Counted from the first letter of the stretch, positions 42,801-55,290 are shown. The stretch is DNA of 64,000 nucleotides from Zygnema cylindricum (GCA_037447655.1 JBBHKE010000225.1:1-64000), one strand, 5' to 3'. A program made the numbers and translations. The notes: a model not told the origin generated them from the letters alone.

Positions 42801-44154
42801 AATTCGCAGACGAACACTCGCTATATGCCTCGCACTTCTTAGTCGTCCTTGCTCCCTCTCAGTTTGCCTTTTACTCCTAATGTGTTCCCCTCCTCTCCTT
42901 GTTCGATTTCCAAAACATTGAAATAGTTTCTTCTATTTTGCATATCATTGAACTTACTCTCATTGCATTGGTCGACATTTCGCAAATTTTTATGCTCATG
43001 GGACCGCATGTAGCCACTCGGCTACTAATGATATTCGAAACTCGTTGGGTCGTCTTTTTCTCAACATCCTCTATTTGGTGAGTGAAACCATACCCCATTT
43101 GGCCGATCTTTATTGATTCTTGATTCCTTTTAATCAACTATCTTACTGCATGATTTCACTTTGCCACTGCTTGCATCTTTCATCTCCGATTGAGGCTTGG
43201 TGATTTTCTCCGCAGAAGGTTTGACGCTCTCTAATTTTGTTGTTGACATTCCTTAGTTGCTTTGTTGCGGGCTTGCGAATGCCACCTTTGCTGCCTCCTT
43301 TGATTGCGGTATTGACATGTCTCACAAACTAATATTTTGTTTTTCTGCAAAGGACAGTACTTTGGTCCTCGATGTGAACTTTCGGTGGTGCACTCGTTTG
43401 ATTTTGAACATCTCCTTGGATATCTTCGTCACCTTTTGTGGGTTCGCGCCATTTTGAGGCGATGCAAAAAAACCTAGTGTCGTTTTGAGACACATGATTT
43501 CTAACTTCCTTGCGGTAAGTTTTTTTCTTTATCTCATTTTGAGATACAAGAGCCTCGATTTTGGGATCTAGGTTTTTGTGGAGGCAGCTTTTCAAGCTGA
43601 TACGGCTCACTTTGCTTAAGCTCTATTGGATCTTTGCACATGTAGCTGCAACAATCTTTGGAAAGCTTTCTGTGCAACGTTTTTGTTCCCTGATTTCAAC
43701 GCTTTAATTGTATTTCTGCAGGGTTAGAACTTGATCTTTGTCTGTCTTGCTTAACTCCTCTGTCATGGGATGGATGGCGTCCCAACTACTGATGCTTGTG
43801 ACGTTGAAGTGTGTAGGTTCAAGGATGGAGACACTAGCCATCTTATTTTGCGGCTCTTTTAGAAGATTGCGGACACAGATAGTGCCACATGCTTTTGGCT
43901 GATGGTGGATCTCCTCAGATTTCTTCCTCGAAATCGTGAGTTATTCTTCCCTTTCTATCTGCATTTGTGGTTGACCTTCCCCTTCTTTTGGCATCCTCCT
44001 TTGAAAAGAGGTTCACGTGTGAGACTGTGGTGCAGTTTGGAATTTGGCCTGCAATAGAATTGTAAGAGGTCTTTCTCTTTCCAGCTTTCTCTCCTCCATT
44101 GTCAGTTGTTCAGCCTGTCTCCTCTCCACTATGTTTGTCTTTCATCCAAATGCT
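42801..44154. other. No recognisable gene
   Basis: If the gag at 44155-44787 (minus) belonged to a full element, its pol would lie here, but no pol motif is visible on either strand. The minus-strand ORFs at 42877-43137 and 43329-43610 are not recognised. Confidence 0.35.
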
Positions 44155-44787
44155 TCAATCGCAACAGAGTCTCTTTGATCTTGGTTTGTTTTCTCCACCC
44201 CCGTCACTTGCTTGGTCACTAATTTGACCGATCCTCTCCATGATGTCAAGCTCGCTACTGGAGGCCTTTTCGGGCATCACCACCTTGGTGGAGCCTTTTG
44301 CAGCAACCAACTTATCGACAACCTCCTTCCAGTTACACTCCTTCCCCTCGCGGCCCTCCAATAAGGTGAGAGCCGATGTGAACTTATAAGGTAGGGACAA
44401 CAATAGCAATGAAATCTTAGTAACTGTTAGAAGTTGCAGATCGGATGATTCCGTGTTGACTAAGTTTTGGAAAATATAGGAAATGTTTTCTTTGAGGGTC
44501 ATCTTGTCATCATAGACTGTGTGAGTTAGCAATCAGAGCAGTCCAATCCATTATGTCATGGATGATCTTTCAGTTGTCTTCTCCGTTAACTTTTCCCCTT
44601 CGAGCCATTGGATGTAGTTTTCCAAGGCTCTCTCCTCATTTGCATCTAATTCTCGGATCTGATTTGTTGCTTTTGTTGTTGTTGCAGAAAACTTCGATTC
44701 TTCTCCTTTACTCTCATAGGATGGTTGTTACTCTCTTCTCTTGGAATTTCGAAGTCCTTTGGGCCTCGTATGGGTGGGCCCATAACC
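44155..44787 (-). pseudogene. Copia-like Gag fragment (element C)
   Basis: Starts after the primer site as VMGPPIRGPKDFEIP, then frame breaks. The open part (44532 down) reads DDKMTLKENISYIFQNLVNT and LLLLSLPYKFTSALTLLEGR with WKEVVDKLVAAKGS, the pattern of copia Gag helices (LLxSLPxxF). No zinc knuckle or pol follows. More diverged from A and B Gags. Confidence 0.6.
44773..44787 (-). other. Primer-binding site of element C
   Basis: Minus-strand GGTTATGGGCCCACC, 15 bases complementary to the initiator tRNA-Met anticodon stem-loop. The adjacent LTR ends GGCGCGCCA. Confidence 0.75.
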
Positions 44788-45160
44788 TGGCGCGCCTGGT
44801 CGGTCATCTAGGTCAACAAGAAGAGTTTCACGCAACCATAGACAGCTTGGACCGGCCACAAATCAAACACTCAAAGGGGCTTGGGGAGTCACAGAAAATA
44901 GATAGAGATAGGAAAGATGTAGAGTACGGAGAGATATGTAGCAAAGAGACAGGATAAACAGAATAGAATCTCAAGAATAACCGTAGCTTTCATTTAATGG
45001 TCCATTTAGGACAATTTGTTACAAAAGACTTTATAATAAATTCAAAACTATTCTACTCTTTAACTTAATCTCTATGTCTGACTTGCTCTGCGAAATTGAT
45101 GGATGAAGGGTTTTTTTTTTACTTGTTCTGCCGTGTCTTTTGTACTATGTGACAAAAGAG
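44788..45160 (-). repeat. 3' part of an LTR, family C
   Basis: Inverted copy of about 48095-48464 (AAGTCTTTTGTAACAAATTGT; CAAAGGGGCTTGGGGAGTCAC in the opposite sense). Similarity ends at 45160 in ..CAAAAGAGT, so the LTR's first part is missing or displaced. Confidence 0.65.
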
Positions 45161-46740
45161 TCGGAGCAAAGGTAACAAAGATGACATCTTACCATCTGGG
45201 AAGGGAGGCAGAACCGAGTTCTCCACAATGTCCAATCCTAAGAAGGCCTTAAATTCTCCACCTTCCCAATCTATGACGACCATCACAAGGCAGGAGCAAA
45301 ATCACTTCAGACAAGGAAAAGCTTTGCAAAATAGGTGAAATGCATGTCAGTAACTCAACCAGAAATGGAGAAGTTCCATGAATCAAATTTACTCACACCA
45401 ACAATCGATAATTGAAAAGTGATATATGACAAAGTTGCAGCTAAGAATATGGCACACATAAGAAAAGAGATCATCGACAATCAAATCTCACCGTTAATTG
45501 ATTCAGCAGGGAGGAGCACAAATTTGCTGAGGGCAAAGACTCACATCATCCTCAATGAAGTCACCTCAAATAAAGGAGATACATACATAGAAGGAGTTCC
45601 TTTTATAAAAGCCAATAAAAAATCTGCAAACAGTGGAGGAGCAAACAATTTTCACATCAAGAAAAATCAGACAAAGGTGAACAAAGATTGAAAAACAGAA
45701 AAAAAGAATGTAAGTCGAAATCACCTAAATATGCTTTCAAGTTCTCTGCCACGTGATACATAAAACGGAAAAGTGTGTAAAAGTTAGATGGCCGCAAAGG
45801 AAACCAGAATTCACCAGAGAGGATCAGAGATTCCGAGGAAAGTGGGTGAAGCCTTAAAGGAGTTCTCTACTTGTCATCCCACACAACCGGTCAAAGGAAA
45901 ATCTGATCAAGTAAGCAAAAGATTAGTCAACTTGATATACGAGGAAACAAATCTAAGAATGTGCGAGATCAAATATTTCAAGGACATGTTATTGACCGAA
46001 ATTCAAAAAATAGAAAATGCAGCATTGGCAGGGAAGCATTCAAAAGGATTCTTATCTCACCTTACTTAAAGTGCAGTCCTCCTAAATCCGCCATCCCTAA
46101 TGGATCCACATACGGCCAAATTTCAGGCGACCTGAATTTCGAGAGGAGAAAATCTGCAAAGCACAATTGAAGACATGATGGGAGAAGCCAAATGTGTTAG
46201 CTTCCAATCCCTAATTTTTAAGAATAGGTTAAGGCTAAAAGTCTAGGAACTTAAGAGTCATAGTGCAAAGAAAGATAAGATTATAAAGACATCTAGTAGA
46301 ATTCAAGAGTTGAAAGAGTTCAAAGATTGTAATGATTTAAAAGAGTTCATTCGAAAGGGCTTAATAGCAGTTTTAGAAAAGAAAGGGGAAGATAGACCTC
46401 CTAATGGGACAGCTACCAAAGAAGAGTCTAAAAAGGATTCAAAAAGATGGGACTCAAAAAGTTTAAGTCACATAGAGGTTGAGGACAGAAAAGGAAGCTC
46501 ACCTCACCGAATTCAAAAGAAAGAGAGACATCTTGGAAAATCGCGGATTAGAAGATCCCAAGCAAGATTTACAGCCGAAGCCGTGGTTGGACAAAAACAG
46601 GAGAGAATCTTAGAAGCCATTGCTGTAGGGGAAGACCTAAGCCTTAGGCTCTTAGATGACGTGTTAACCTACGGCACTCTAAAGAGAAAGGAAAAATAAT
46701 TAAACGAAACCCTACATGAAACCCTAGCAGAGAAAGGTGT
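45161..46740 (+). other. Unclassified ORFs of 70-130 aa
   Basis: Plus-strand frames at 45419-45691, 45788-46069 and 46310-46699. All are hydrophilic, Lys/Glu/Ser-rich and without recognisable domains (for example MAAKETRIHQRGSEIPRKVG; VVGQKQERILEAIAVGEDLS). They may be pieces of one decayed protein, since all three lie on one strand within 1.3 kb. They interrupt a family C LTR. Confidence 0.3.
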
Positions 46741-47859
46741 CATAACCGGTTCCCACCGAAAAAAAAATCACTTTCGCAACAAACGGGCGTTTGAATAATG
46801 TACAAATTTCTGAGCAACGACTTTTTTGTTATCGGAAGTTCCCGGAAAACTGTACAAACTAACTCCTCAAAATATTGGGGGATATTGAGCGGGGTTAAAG
46901 TTGCTTATTTCTATGAAACACACCAGCGGAAACCCGAAAAGTTGTTGTAGCAAAAACAACATCCAAATGGCTATTTCGTTGTTTTCGCGCGAAAAAACAG
47001 TTCAACTTCGAACCACCCAAGTTTGAAAAATTGCAAGTTTGTTTTCGGGCCTATATTTGATGACGTCGAAACGTGTGACGTGTCACAAGACAACTTCAAT
47101 TGGAGTTATGTGCCAAAACTTTGGTGTGAACAAGACCTGTTTTCTGATGACTTTTGAGAAAATCATCAGAAAACACAAAAAGTTACAAATGCTCCGGTGG
47201 GAACAGGCTATCAGACAGGAATTTAATAAAGGAGAGAATGAACTTGTGAAGGAAAGTACTAACCGTTTTAAGTTTGTAAAAAGTACAGTTTGTACCTTTG
47301 TGAACGTGCCACAAAGGCGCGAAGCATCTTCAGAGTTGCATGTTGGGAAATGTCGAAGTTCAATCGCTGCCGCGAACCAAACACTCGAACGGACAAAATT
47401 CATCAAGTCACTTGAACGACAACTATAAAATTCTGCGACAAAATACATGGTACCGATTGGATGTCAGACGTTCAAAATCCACGATCAATGTGAAACGAAA
47501 CGTTATGCTCCTCGTACAACGCGGATAAAGTACACGTCAGGTTGTCCTAATTTTGAAACGTTGGCTATTGTAGGAAGCGCCAACGACTCAGTGACACTAA
47601 GCGCCAACCGCTCTTTAATTCGTCTTACATTTATGATAGGTCAGTATAACACCACAGGCGGTCCCCACGCGATCATACTTCAAATGGAACCAGAATCAAT
47701 ACAAATCAATGAAGCGAAAGGTTATATCTACTCCAAATCGCCTCAAGCGTACGTCGGTCAATTTTCATATTTGAGGAAGTACCTGCGTGTTATTTATCGT
47801 GACGAAAATCATGAGCGACGACATTGTATTGGATGTATCGCGCAAAGCGCGAGTGGGAG
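46741..47859 (+). other. Unclassified region ending at LTR C2
   Basis: Two plus-strand frames of 129 and 141 aa (47039-47428, 47447-47872) without recognisable domains. The second runs into the LTR. The last bases, GCGAGTGGGAG, could be a polypurine tract, which would make 47860-48464 a 3' LTR. Confidence 0.3.
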
Positions 47860-48464
47860 TGTTAGTTTTTGATGATCTTCGGCAATACATCGATTTTGAC
47901 TAAAGTGCCGATTTTGACAAATGCGAGGTGACGTGACGTGACAAATCAGAATTTAAATAATTGAATCGGACGACTGCATGTTTGAATTAATGCTTGTGTA
48001 CAAAATTGCATTTAAGTGACGTGCGGCAATTCTTGGTGGAACCTATTATGTACAAAGGTTCTCATTTGACCACATTAGGTGTGCATTTAGTGTAGACTCT
48101 TTTGTCACAAAATATAAAAGACAGCAAAACAGATAGAAAAAACCCTTTATCCATCAATTTCGCAGAGCAAGTTAGACATAGAGAATTAGACAAAAAGTAG
48201 AATAGTATTGACTTTATTGTAAAGTCTTTTGTAACAAATTGTCCTAAAAAAACCATTATTGAAAGCTACGTTTATTCTTGAGATTGTCTTCTGTTTATCT
48301 CGTCTGTTTGCTACATATCTCTCCTTACTCTACGTCTTTCCTATCTCTATCTATTATTTGTGACTTCCCTAGCCCCTTAGCTTGTTTGACTTGTGGTCGG
48401 TCCAAGCTGTTTGTGGTTACAAGGACCTCTTCCCGTTAGCTCGGATGACCAATCAGGCGGAACA
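47860..48464 (+). repeat. LTR, family C, complete
   Basis: Starts TGTTAGTTTTTGATGATC, ends AATCAGGCGGAACA, 605 bp. Its 3' part is repeated inverted at 44788-45160 and its 5' part directly at 42644-42800. No target duplication visible. Confidence 0.65.
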
Positions 48465-49190
48465 AAAGAGTCAACCTAAGACTAGTCTACTATTGTAAAG
48501 CATTAGAGAATTCTCTAAAGTTTCAAGTAAGATTTTAAATGGACGGAGTTGAAGGAGTTTTAATAAACAAGGCCGACCTACAAAAATCCCAAAGTTGCCT
48601 CTACATGTAGACGATGGGGCGTTTCGGAAACAACGCAGTCTTACTTCTCTACGATATAAGGGTTCAGAATACATCGACATTCCCTAACCTTTAATAAAGC
48701 ATTTGTGCGTCCACAACATTCAATTTATAACATAAATATGATGAATGCAAGTCGGTGATATGCATTTGTTAGCTAGTCCCTTCTACCTCGTCAAGAGAAA
48801 GATTGTTAAAACATCTTTAGATAGCGTGTTCATCGTGCCATATCACACCCAACCACACACTTGTCAGGGACTACTTTTTATTGGACCAACAAACACATTG
48901 TAGGCTTACACATTAAATCTCAAGAGGTATTCACGTCCAAAATTCTTTTATAACCTGAATTGGAATCGACGTGTATATCACATAAAACGTCTTTGAAGAT
49001 TTGATCTCAATATACAAGCTATAAACTTCATGTATTTTTTATTATGTCTCGTTCATCATTTAATTGTTATTGTTGTTGTGATTGCCAATCCAATGTATCC
49101 TCAAGACATGTTGACGCCTCTCCCTATCTCTCTCCCTTCCCTTTTTTAACTCTTCGTCACTATCTCCCTTTTTTTTGTAAACAATCTTTC
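48465..49190. other. No recognisable gene
   Basis: AT-rich, short ORFs only. No RNA gene or repeat identified. Confidence 0.45.
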
Positions 49191-49301
49191 ACATCTCTCA
49201 CTCTCTCTCTTACACGCTTCCTTTCTTTTAGTCTCTCTCTCTCTCTATGTCTCTCTCTCTCTCTCTCCCTCACTCTCTCTCTCTCTCCCTCTCTCTCTCT
49301 C
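49191..49301. repeat. (CT)n microsatellite beside the gap
   Basis: CTCTCT runs with TTTCT interruptions. The assembly stops in it at 49302. Confidence 0.9.
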
Positions 49302-49311
49302 NNNNNNNNNN
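49302..49311. other. Assembly gap (10 N)
   Basis: Ten unknown bases inside the CT microsatellite; the true length is unknown. Confidence 1.
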
Positions 49312-49442
49312 CTTCTTCCTACCTAATAACTAAGTCCTCGGAGATACGTATACACATCTCTTTTTGGTAACAAATGGTTTTACTCTTTCTAGGGATGACA
49401 TCTCTATCTCATATCCCTACCCTCTTATCAGTGGTGATTAAA

Positions 49443-50732
49443 TCACCCTAGACTCTCAGAACCAACTACCTTTCCGTAGGTATCAGTGAAAGAGACTCTC
49501 ATCTTGGTAAACAATGGTTTTTCTCTACACATATGCATAGAGGCTCCTGAATCAATAATCCATCCTTCTTCAGGAGCTTCTCTTACTCCACCGAAAGCAC
49601 ACTTTTGCCTCCTTGGAATCTCCGACTCACCTTTCACCTCCAGCTCCTCGTTGAGGAGAAGTTCTCCATCGTCCTCATCGGAGTCCTCTCCGATGACTTG
49701 TGTTGCCACAAATGCCTTCTTTTTCTTTGCGGCTGGTTTTTCGACGTGTTCCTCCTTCAATCTTAGTTCTGACAGTTTAGTACACTCCGCCATGTAATGT
49801 CCTGGCTTCTTACAAAAGTGACAAAGCCCCTTCGGAGGCCTCGATCCAGATCCTTCCGATTGATTTCCTCTTCCCCCTCCACCAAAGTTTCCATAAGGTT
49901 TCTTGGAATCCTTGTCTCCCCAATTAGTTCCAACAGCCAATGCCTGAACACTCTTTCCTCCTCTACGAATCTCAATTGTGTTTTCCCGAACCAAAATCAT
50001 TCCCACAACGGAGTTCCAAATCCATCGATGATCTGGCAAGTCCTGAACCCTGTTAACAATGTTTTCATAATCATCTGGGAGTTTCATCAACAAAGTATTC
50101 ACCTTCTCTTTCTCAGTCTCCCTTTTCCCTAAACTCTCTAACTCCATAAATAACCCGGCCAAGTCATTACAAAAATCTAACATTTTTCCCCCTTTTTACC
50201 CCTAAGCCTGTACCTTCTAATCTGCCAGCTTCTGCTGGTGAATTGTACCACTCTTGTAAATGTTGACAAGTGCCTCCCACAACTCGTCCTCCCTGTCCAC
50301 ATGAAGATGAGGTGTAGCCACTACCTGGGTGAGGCGCCCGAGAATAAAATGAGTCGCCACGGTATTGTTGAAATCCCAGATTTCACTAATATTAGCATCG
50401 GTTTTATGAACACCTGCTGCCAAAACCGATCCAGTAGGCATCGGTGTTAGTTTTTCCTTCCCATACTCCTTCCCTATGTTCGACACGATGCTCTCTCCAA
50501 CATCCTCTTCCGCCTCTACCCCCGCAGATCCCCCTTGTGAACCGAGATCCTCCAAACCCTGGTGGAACTCCCAAATTTGCTGATGGCCGACGCACACGAC
50601 CACTCACAATGCCCCATAGCCATTTTTCAACTAGTGCACCCCTTATCATGGTTTCCCAATAAATGAACCCTGTTCCATAAAAATGGGCACCCTAGAGGGT
50701 GGGCCCATAACCTGTAATTCTGTGACCTCCAT
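49443..50732 (-). pseudogene. Copia Gag-protease of element D
   Basis: The ATG at 50732 lies in the LTR: MEVTELQVMGPPSRVPIF, stops, then a frame from 50603 to 50217 (WDFNNTVATHFILGRLTQVV; DELWEALVNIYKSGTIHQQK). The 246-codon frame from 50183 carries LLMKLPDDYENIVNRVQDLP, a zinc knuckle at its residues 121-134 (CHFCKKPGHYMAEC), an acidic linker, and the protease active site WIIDSGASMHMC (Asp at its residue 211). The element is truncated after the protease at about 49443. This Gag differs from families A and B and is nearer to common plant copia Gags. Confidence 0.82.
50698..50712 (-). other. Primer-binding site of D
   Basis: Minus-strand GGTTATGGGCCCACC, 15 bases complementary to initiator tRNA-Met. 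Adjacent to the LTR end (..GAATTACA) and translated within gag as QVMGPP. Confidence 0.78.
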
Positions 50733-51654
50733 TGGTACACAGATTGTCCAGCTTATGTGAAGCCTCTAAGATAGTATATGCACTTTTGACTTGGCAATGA
50801 ATAAGTCCCACCCTGGGACGCAAAATCTCTGACCAACTACACCCCTGTGTAGCCCCGACTCCCCTGAGTCCGCAGCAAAAAGAATCATTGAATTTGCTCA
50901 CCTGAGCATTAAGTTATGGCTGACCAAAGTTGGTCCATAAATACAGGTGCTCTCTGGGAGAGAGGCTGAAAAACCGGAAAATATTCTAAGTCCTAAGGTA
51001 CTAGACCAATCATATTACTGTAAAGTACAAGAAGGTACAGGTACCGTTGTACTTCTTGTACGGCCATAGTACGGCATGGCCGGTCCGCTGACGCGTGTCA
51101 ATTCCGGAGCCTTAGTTGCTCCTCCCGTAATGTCCGTTGTCCAACCATATGTTGCCACGTGTCATCCGCCGACATCTGCTCCGCAAACTGCCAAATGTCT
51201 ATTCCGGTATTCCGGCTCCACTGTGAGTCGTTCGATCTAAACATTTTAATTTCATCCGTCGAAATTAAATGTTAATTCGTAATTTTCGTGCGGTCCCGAT
51301 TTTGTGCGACGCGGTATGTTTCCATGCATAAATCGTTCCGTAACTTGTTAAATGAAATGTCCGGCGCTGTACGACTTTAAATTATTATCGCGCCATATAC
51401 ATGTATCGAATCTTCAAGGCTTACTGGATAAGGCGTACGGCTGTTCCGTACGGTGATCATCCAAAGGTCACTGGTTCAATTCTCACAAGGTGTAGTAATA
51501 TATTTTGCAAAGAAAAACTGCCCTGAATGATTTGCCTGACTCTCTTAGCTGCAGCAGGCAGCCATGGCTTTATACAGGTCCTCAGTGACTACGACAAGTA
51601 TGAGGGCTGCAGTAAGTCCATAAGAAAGACTACAAAATACCTCCATTTTCAACA
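50713..51654 (-). repeat. LTR of D (outer end uncertain)
   Basis: Minus-strand LTR running right from the primer site. The CAACA at 51650-51654 is a possible outer end, giving about 940 bp. CTAAGTCCTAA at 50986-50996 sits about 273 bases from the inner end, like the motif in other LTRs. It contains the tRNA-like segment at 51421-51490. Confidence 0.5.
51421..51490 (+). other. tRNA-like segment with Pol III A/B-box motifs
   Basis: TGGATAAGGCG resembles an A box and GGTTCAATTCT a B box, about 45 bases apart. Between them GTACG-GCTGTTC-CGTAC can form a 5-bp stem with a 7-base loop, as in an anticodon arm. The loop does not have the usual U33 and purine 37, and the T-stem pairs poorly. Best read as a tRNA pseudogene or SINE head, not a working tRNA. 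Confidence 0.35.
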
Positions 51655-51663
51655 ATTGTCTTT

Positions 51664-51838
51664 ACTTTGGCAGATTTGCAGACCTAGGGTGTGTCTGGTT
51701 TGATTGAGACTTCATTGTGAAGTTAGTAGTCTGCGGGTTTATCGTGAGAGTTTCCTATTGTGTGCCTGTGTTATTATTATGGCAACTGCTGGTGATTCTT
51801 GTACTTCTTCTGTGACACCAGCTGCCTCATTATAACAT
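51664..51838 (+). repeat. B-family LTR 3'-end fragment
   Basis: Matches the last 175 bases of the B1 LTR (TTTGCAGACCTAG; TTCATTGTGAAGTTAG; GTGAGAGTTTCC) up to ATTATGGCAACTGCTGG and ends CATTATAACA. The gag start codon is included, but no gag follows. Confidence 0.7.
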
Positions 51839-52958
51839 TCTGGTGGCCTCGCATCCTCCCTGGCGGAAGGCACTTGTCATACGCGACGTGTACCCACCTG
51901 GTCGCGCGGTTGTCGTGGATATTTGTTCAGTTTTACGCGACGTGTACCCACGTGGTCGCGCGGTTGTCGTGGATATTTGTTCACTTTTCCACAAGGCGCG
52001 ATGTTATTCGTTCAAGCGCTTAGAATTGACCTACTCCGGGTCACTTGTTGCGAATTGAAAGTGTCAGACGATGGCGTATCCGATTATGCATCCGACGGTC
52101 CACGTTTACGCCTATAAACGTGGAAAATTAAATCCCTTATTCAGTAGGCTTGTTTTTTTGACATTTTTTTTTTTTGTACGGCGTTGTACAAAACAGTACG
52201 GTTTTCTGTAAACAACGACATTTTTTCCCTAATGGAACCTCACCCTAAACCTTTGTGCATCACATCGGTTGGAGATACCCGTTCTCCCAACGATTCATAC
52301 AAATAAAGTGCACACGTACGGGTACAACCGTTAACTGTACTATCAGGTACAGTACACCTTGAATTGCTATTATAATTAATAATTATTTCACCACTCAAAA
52401 CATATTTTCTCCGTACACACTTGTTCGATTTTCAATTTGAGACCGCCAATCGGAAGCTAAGAATCTTAACTTTCAATCGCAACCGTCAAATTTACAAGTG
52501 GACAAGTGTGTTTGGGGAAAAAAAAATTTAATAGACAACAAAAATATTAACACCATAAGCGATACATGGTGAATTGTTCGATACACAACCGACGTGGTAC
52601 TTTTCACGTCTGGCGACCTCGTGAACTCTGGGTAACGCATTGGACCGTGATGTGAGTCGGTTCCGTACAGTGGATCCGTGCAGTATTCCATTCACTAATT
52701 TGTCATCATCCATAGATGCGAAACACTTTCGGGCAACGCGAGGATTGTGTGTCACGGGAATATCCCCAGAGCGATCTAGCCCCGTGAACACTACATCGTA
52801 CCGTCGAGGGCGGTGTCTTTATCAAAAACCAACTATTTTCACGGGTAGTTTATTGGACACGTGGCAATGTTACCGTTAATGAGTCATTGAGCTCATAGGT
52901 TGTGTCACCCAAACAGCATTACACTTGATCAAATGTAATATTCAGCAATGAGGACTGA
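51839..52958. other. Non-coding; 54-bp tandem duplication and a foldback relative
   Basis: A 54-bp unit starting ACGCGACGTGTACCCAC occurs twice (from 51881 and 51935). Bases about 52342-52515 resemble one arm of the foldback element at 58063-58324 (CACTCAAAACATATTTTCTC; CGTACACACTTGTTCG). No gene. Confidence 0.5.
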
Positions 52959-53845
52959 GGGCGTGTCCCCATGTGTTCAAGTAAGGGTTTTTTTTTGTCG
53001 TTTTCACAGAAAATGGGACTTCGAACGATAAAATATATCGTCGTAAGAAAAATGGGCAAAAACACAAGTACATTTTGCGTCATTTTGGAACTTGAAAGGT
53101 ACCGCAATTTGGCGTTATTATCATCGCAACCCTCTTCCAGCTAATCTTCACACTTGCACTGGAATCTAATCGCGACCTGAATTTAATCAAAATACTACCT
53201 TATTGACGAATAGAAAACCGGGATTGCACGCGTCAAAACTTTTCAAAAAAATTGAGCGACGGAGAGTAAAATCTATTTTTCCCCTGCTCGTCACGCGCAT
53301 GTACGTAAGGATATGACGAGCATGTACGGAAAAAAATCGTTGGGGTCTCAGACCTTCCACTTTCATTCATGGGTCCTTTGCAAAATTTTACGTCGTCCTC
53401 GTCTCCCCCCCTCTTTGTCACTCGACCGCTCATCTTTCTCTCTAGTTTACACGAGATGCAACAATAATATCGAAAGATACAATACAAAAAAACGAAGTCG
53501 GAAGCCATGGCGGAAAATCTTTGTACTGATGACGGCACATGGTAGCATGACTTTGCTATGTCACTAAACCCTAAACATCTATAACATCACAAAATCCTTG
53601 ACGTCTACAATTGTCGCCGTTTTTGTAGACGTCACAAATTTTAACAAGTTTCGCAGTTTCGCAGTTGTCTACATTTCGTTTCGTAGACTGTTGCACATTT
53701 TGTAGACGTCTACAACTGTCACATCTTCGAAGTAATGAACGCGCAAGTAACGATTGACATAAGCACACTTTGAAAAGTACACCGTAAAATCTGCGCTAAA
53801 ATCGATAGTAACGTTTCAAAGTTTTGGTTACATGGGGACACGCCC
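52959..53845. mobile_element. MITE H1, PIF/Harbinger-like
   Basis: Terminal inverted repeats of 16 identical bases (GGGCGTGTCCCCATGT). Flanked by TGA (52956-52958) and TAA (53846-53848), a 3-bp duplication with one difference. 887 bp, no coding domain. Internal blocks (AAGTAAGGGTTTTTT; CCATGGCGGAA; AAACCCTAAACATCTA) recur in H3. TAA/TTA duplications and GG-starting termini are typical of Tourist-type PIF/Harbinger MITEs. Confidence 0.75.
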
Positions 53846-54018
53846 TAAGAGTGTGTCCTCATGAGCCAAAGGGTTTTTTTCTGTCGATTTCATCAAAAAC
53901 TAAGCGTTGTACTAATAAAATCACACCAACACGAAAAAAGTGAAAAAACTGGAAACACAATTTTCGTCAGCTTCAACCTTAAGATGTAAACATGTTGTAA
54001 TCTTCTATAGTGTTCTTA

Positions 54019-54913
54019 GGGTACTTTCCCATGTGATAAAGTAAGGGTTTTTTCTTGTCGTTTTCCTCCAAAACTTAGCCTGCAACTAGAAAATCCGCAG
54101 CCGTACCCAAAAAAACGAAATTACCACATAACAATTTGCGTCACTTTGAAATTTGAAATCTACTACAATTTGTCGTCTAACGCCGCTTCACCACTTTGGC
54201 CCTCCACCATCTTCAACTTACTCAAATCACCGCGAGGTGATTTTAACTAAAGTTTCAGAAGTGAACGATAGACATAATGCCGTGACAGCGCCGATGTTTT
54301 TCAAAACTTTTCAGTGACCGAGCAAAAAAACCTAGAACACGTTTCCTACATGTGCGTACTTTTTCCTCTTCACTTTTTTCCGTAAAGGGCCGTGGAGGGG
54401 TCTCAGCCAACGGACACCAAAGTCGCCATTTTCTCTCTTCTCCTCCCACTACCCGCGTATACCGCAAAAATATTGTAATGAAAATAAGGCAATTATGGTA
54501 CGAAATGAAAGTTCTCTAAAAAAATACAACTTTTTACTTTCTTTGGGCATGTTTTTATGGCAATCAGAGTGAGAAAGGACGAAAAAACAAAATCGGGAAA
54601 CCATGGCGGAATTTTTTGGAATTAATGACGTCGTAGCTATCATAAGTGAGCGTGACGTCATAATGTCACAAACCCTAAACATCTACAATGTCACAATAAA
54701 CTAGACATCTACAAACCAAGCTTTTGTAAACGCCATCAATTGTTGCATTTTAGTCGCCTTCAACCGTCACAAATTACACCCACGTCTACACCCGCCACAA
54801 TTTAAAGCAATGATTTCATTACGCTACAACGGAACGCTTTAAAAGTTGTACGTAAAATCTTCGCTAAAAAATGAAGTAATAAGACTAAGTTTCGATTATA
54901 AGCGAAACTGCCC
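54019..54913. mobile_element. MITE H3 nested in H2
   Basis: Ends GGGTACTTTCCCATGTGAT and, inverted, GGGCAGTTTCGCTTATAAT. Perfect TTA duplication at 54016-54018 and 54914-54916. 895 bp. Shares internal blocks with H1. More diverged ends than H1. Confidence 0.72.
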
Positions 54914-55189
54914 TTAGAACCACAACCACGTCAGTGGCATGCTATTTTTTAACTTTACCTCAAATCTACTTTAATCCGATATCAAACAGTTGGAGGGCTC
55001 GTTATATCGCTCCTAAACCAACATCAACCATCACTGTATTTGGTGGAGGTAGGTATCCGTGATGCAAAATGTAATGTTAATCGTATGGGATCCCTTCCCA
55101 CAACATGGGGCACGCAACCCGAGTAGGATTTGAATATATTTAATAACACAATGTCGCTTCTATACATTGTGGTATAAATGTATCGGCAT

Positions 55190-55290
55190 ATGGAGCCAAT
55201 ATACTTGTAAAATATCGCGATATTGAGCTTCTCGATTAATCGAAGCGATGTATCGGTTACCGGGTATTCAAAACTAGGTACATATTTAAT
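55190..55290. repeat. Fragment of the GATATATCG repeat family
   Basis: Reverse complement resembles 22010-22085 (ATCGCTTCGAT..ATCGAGAA; AATATCGCGATATTT). Confidence 0.45.
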
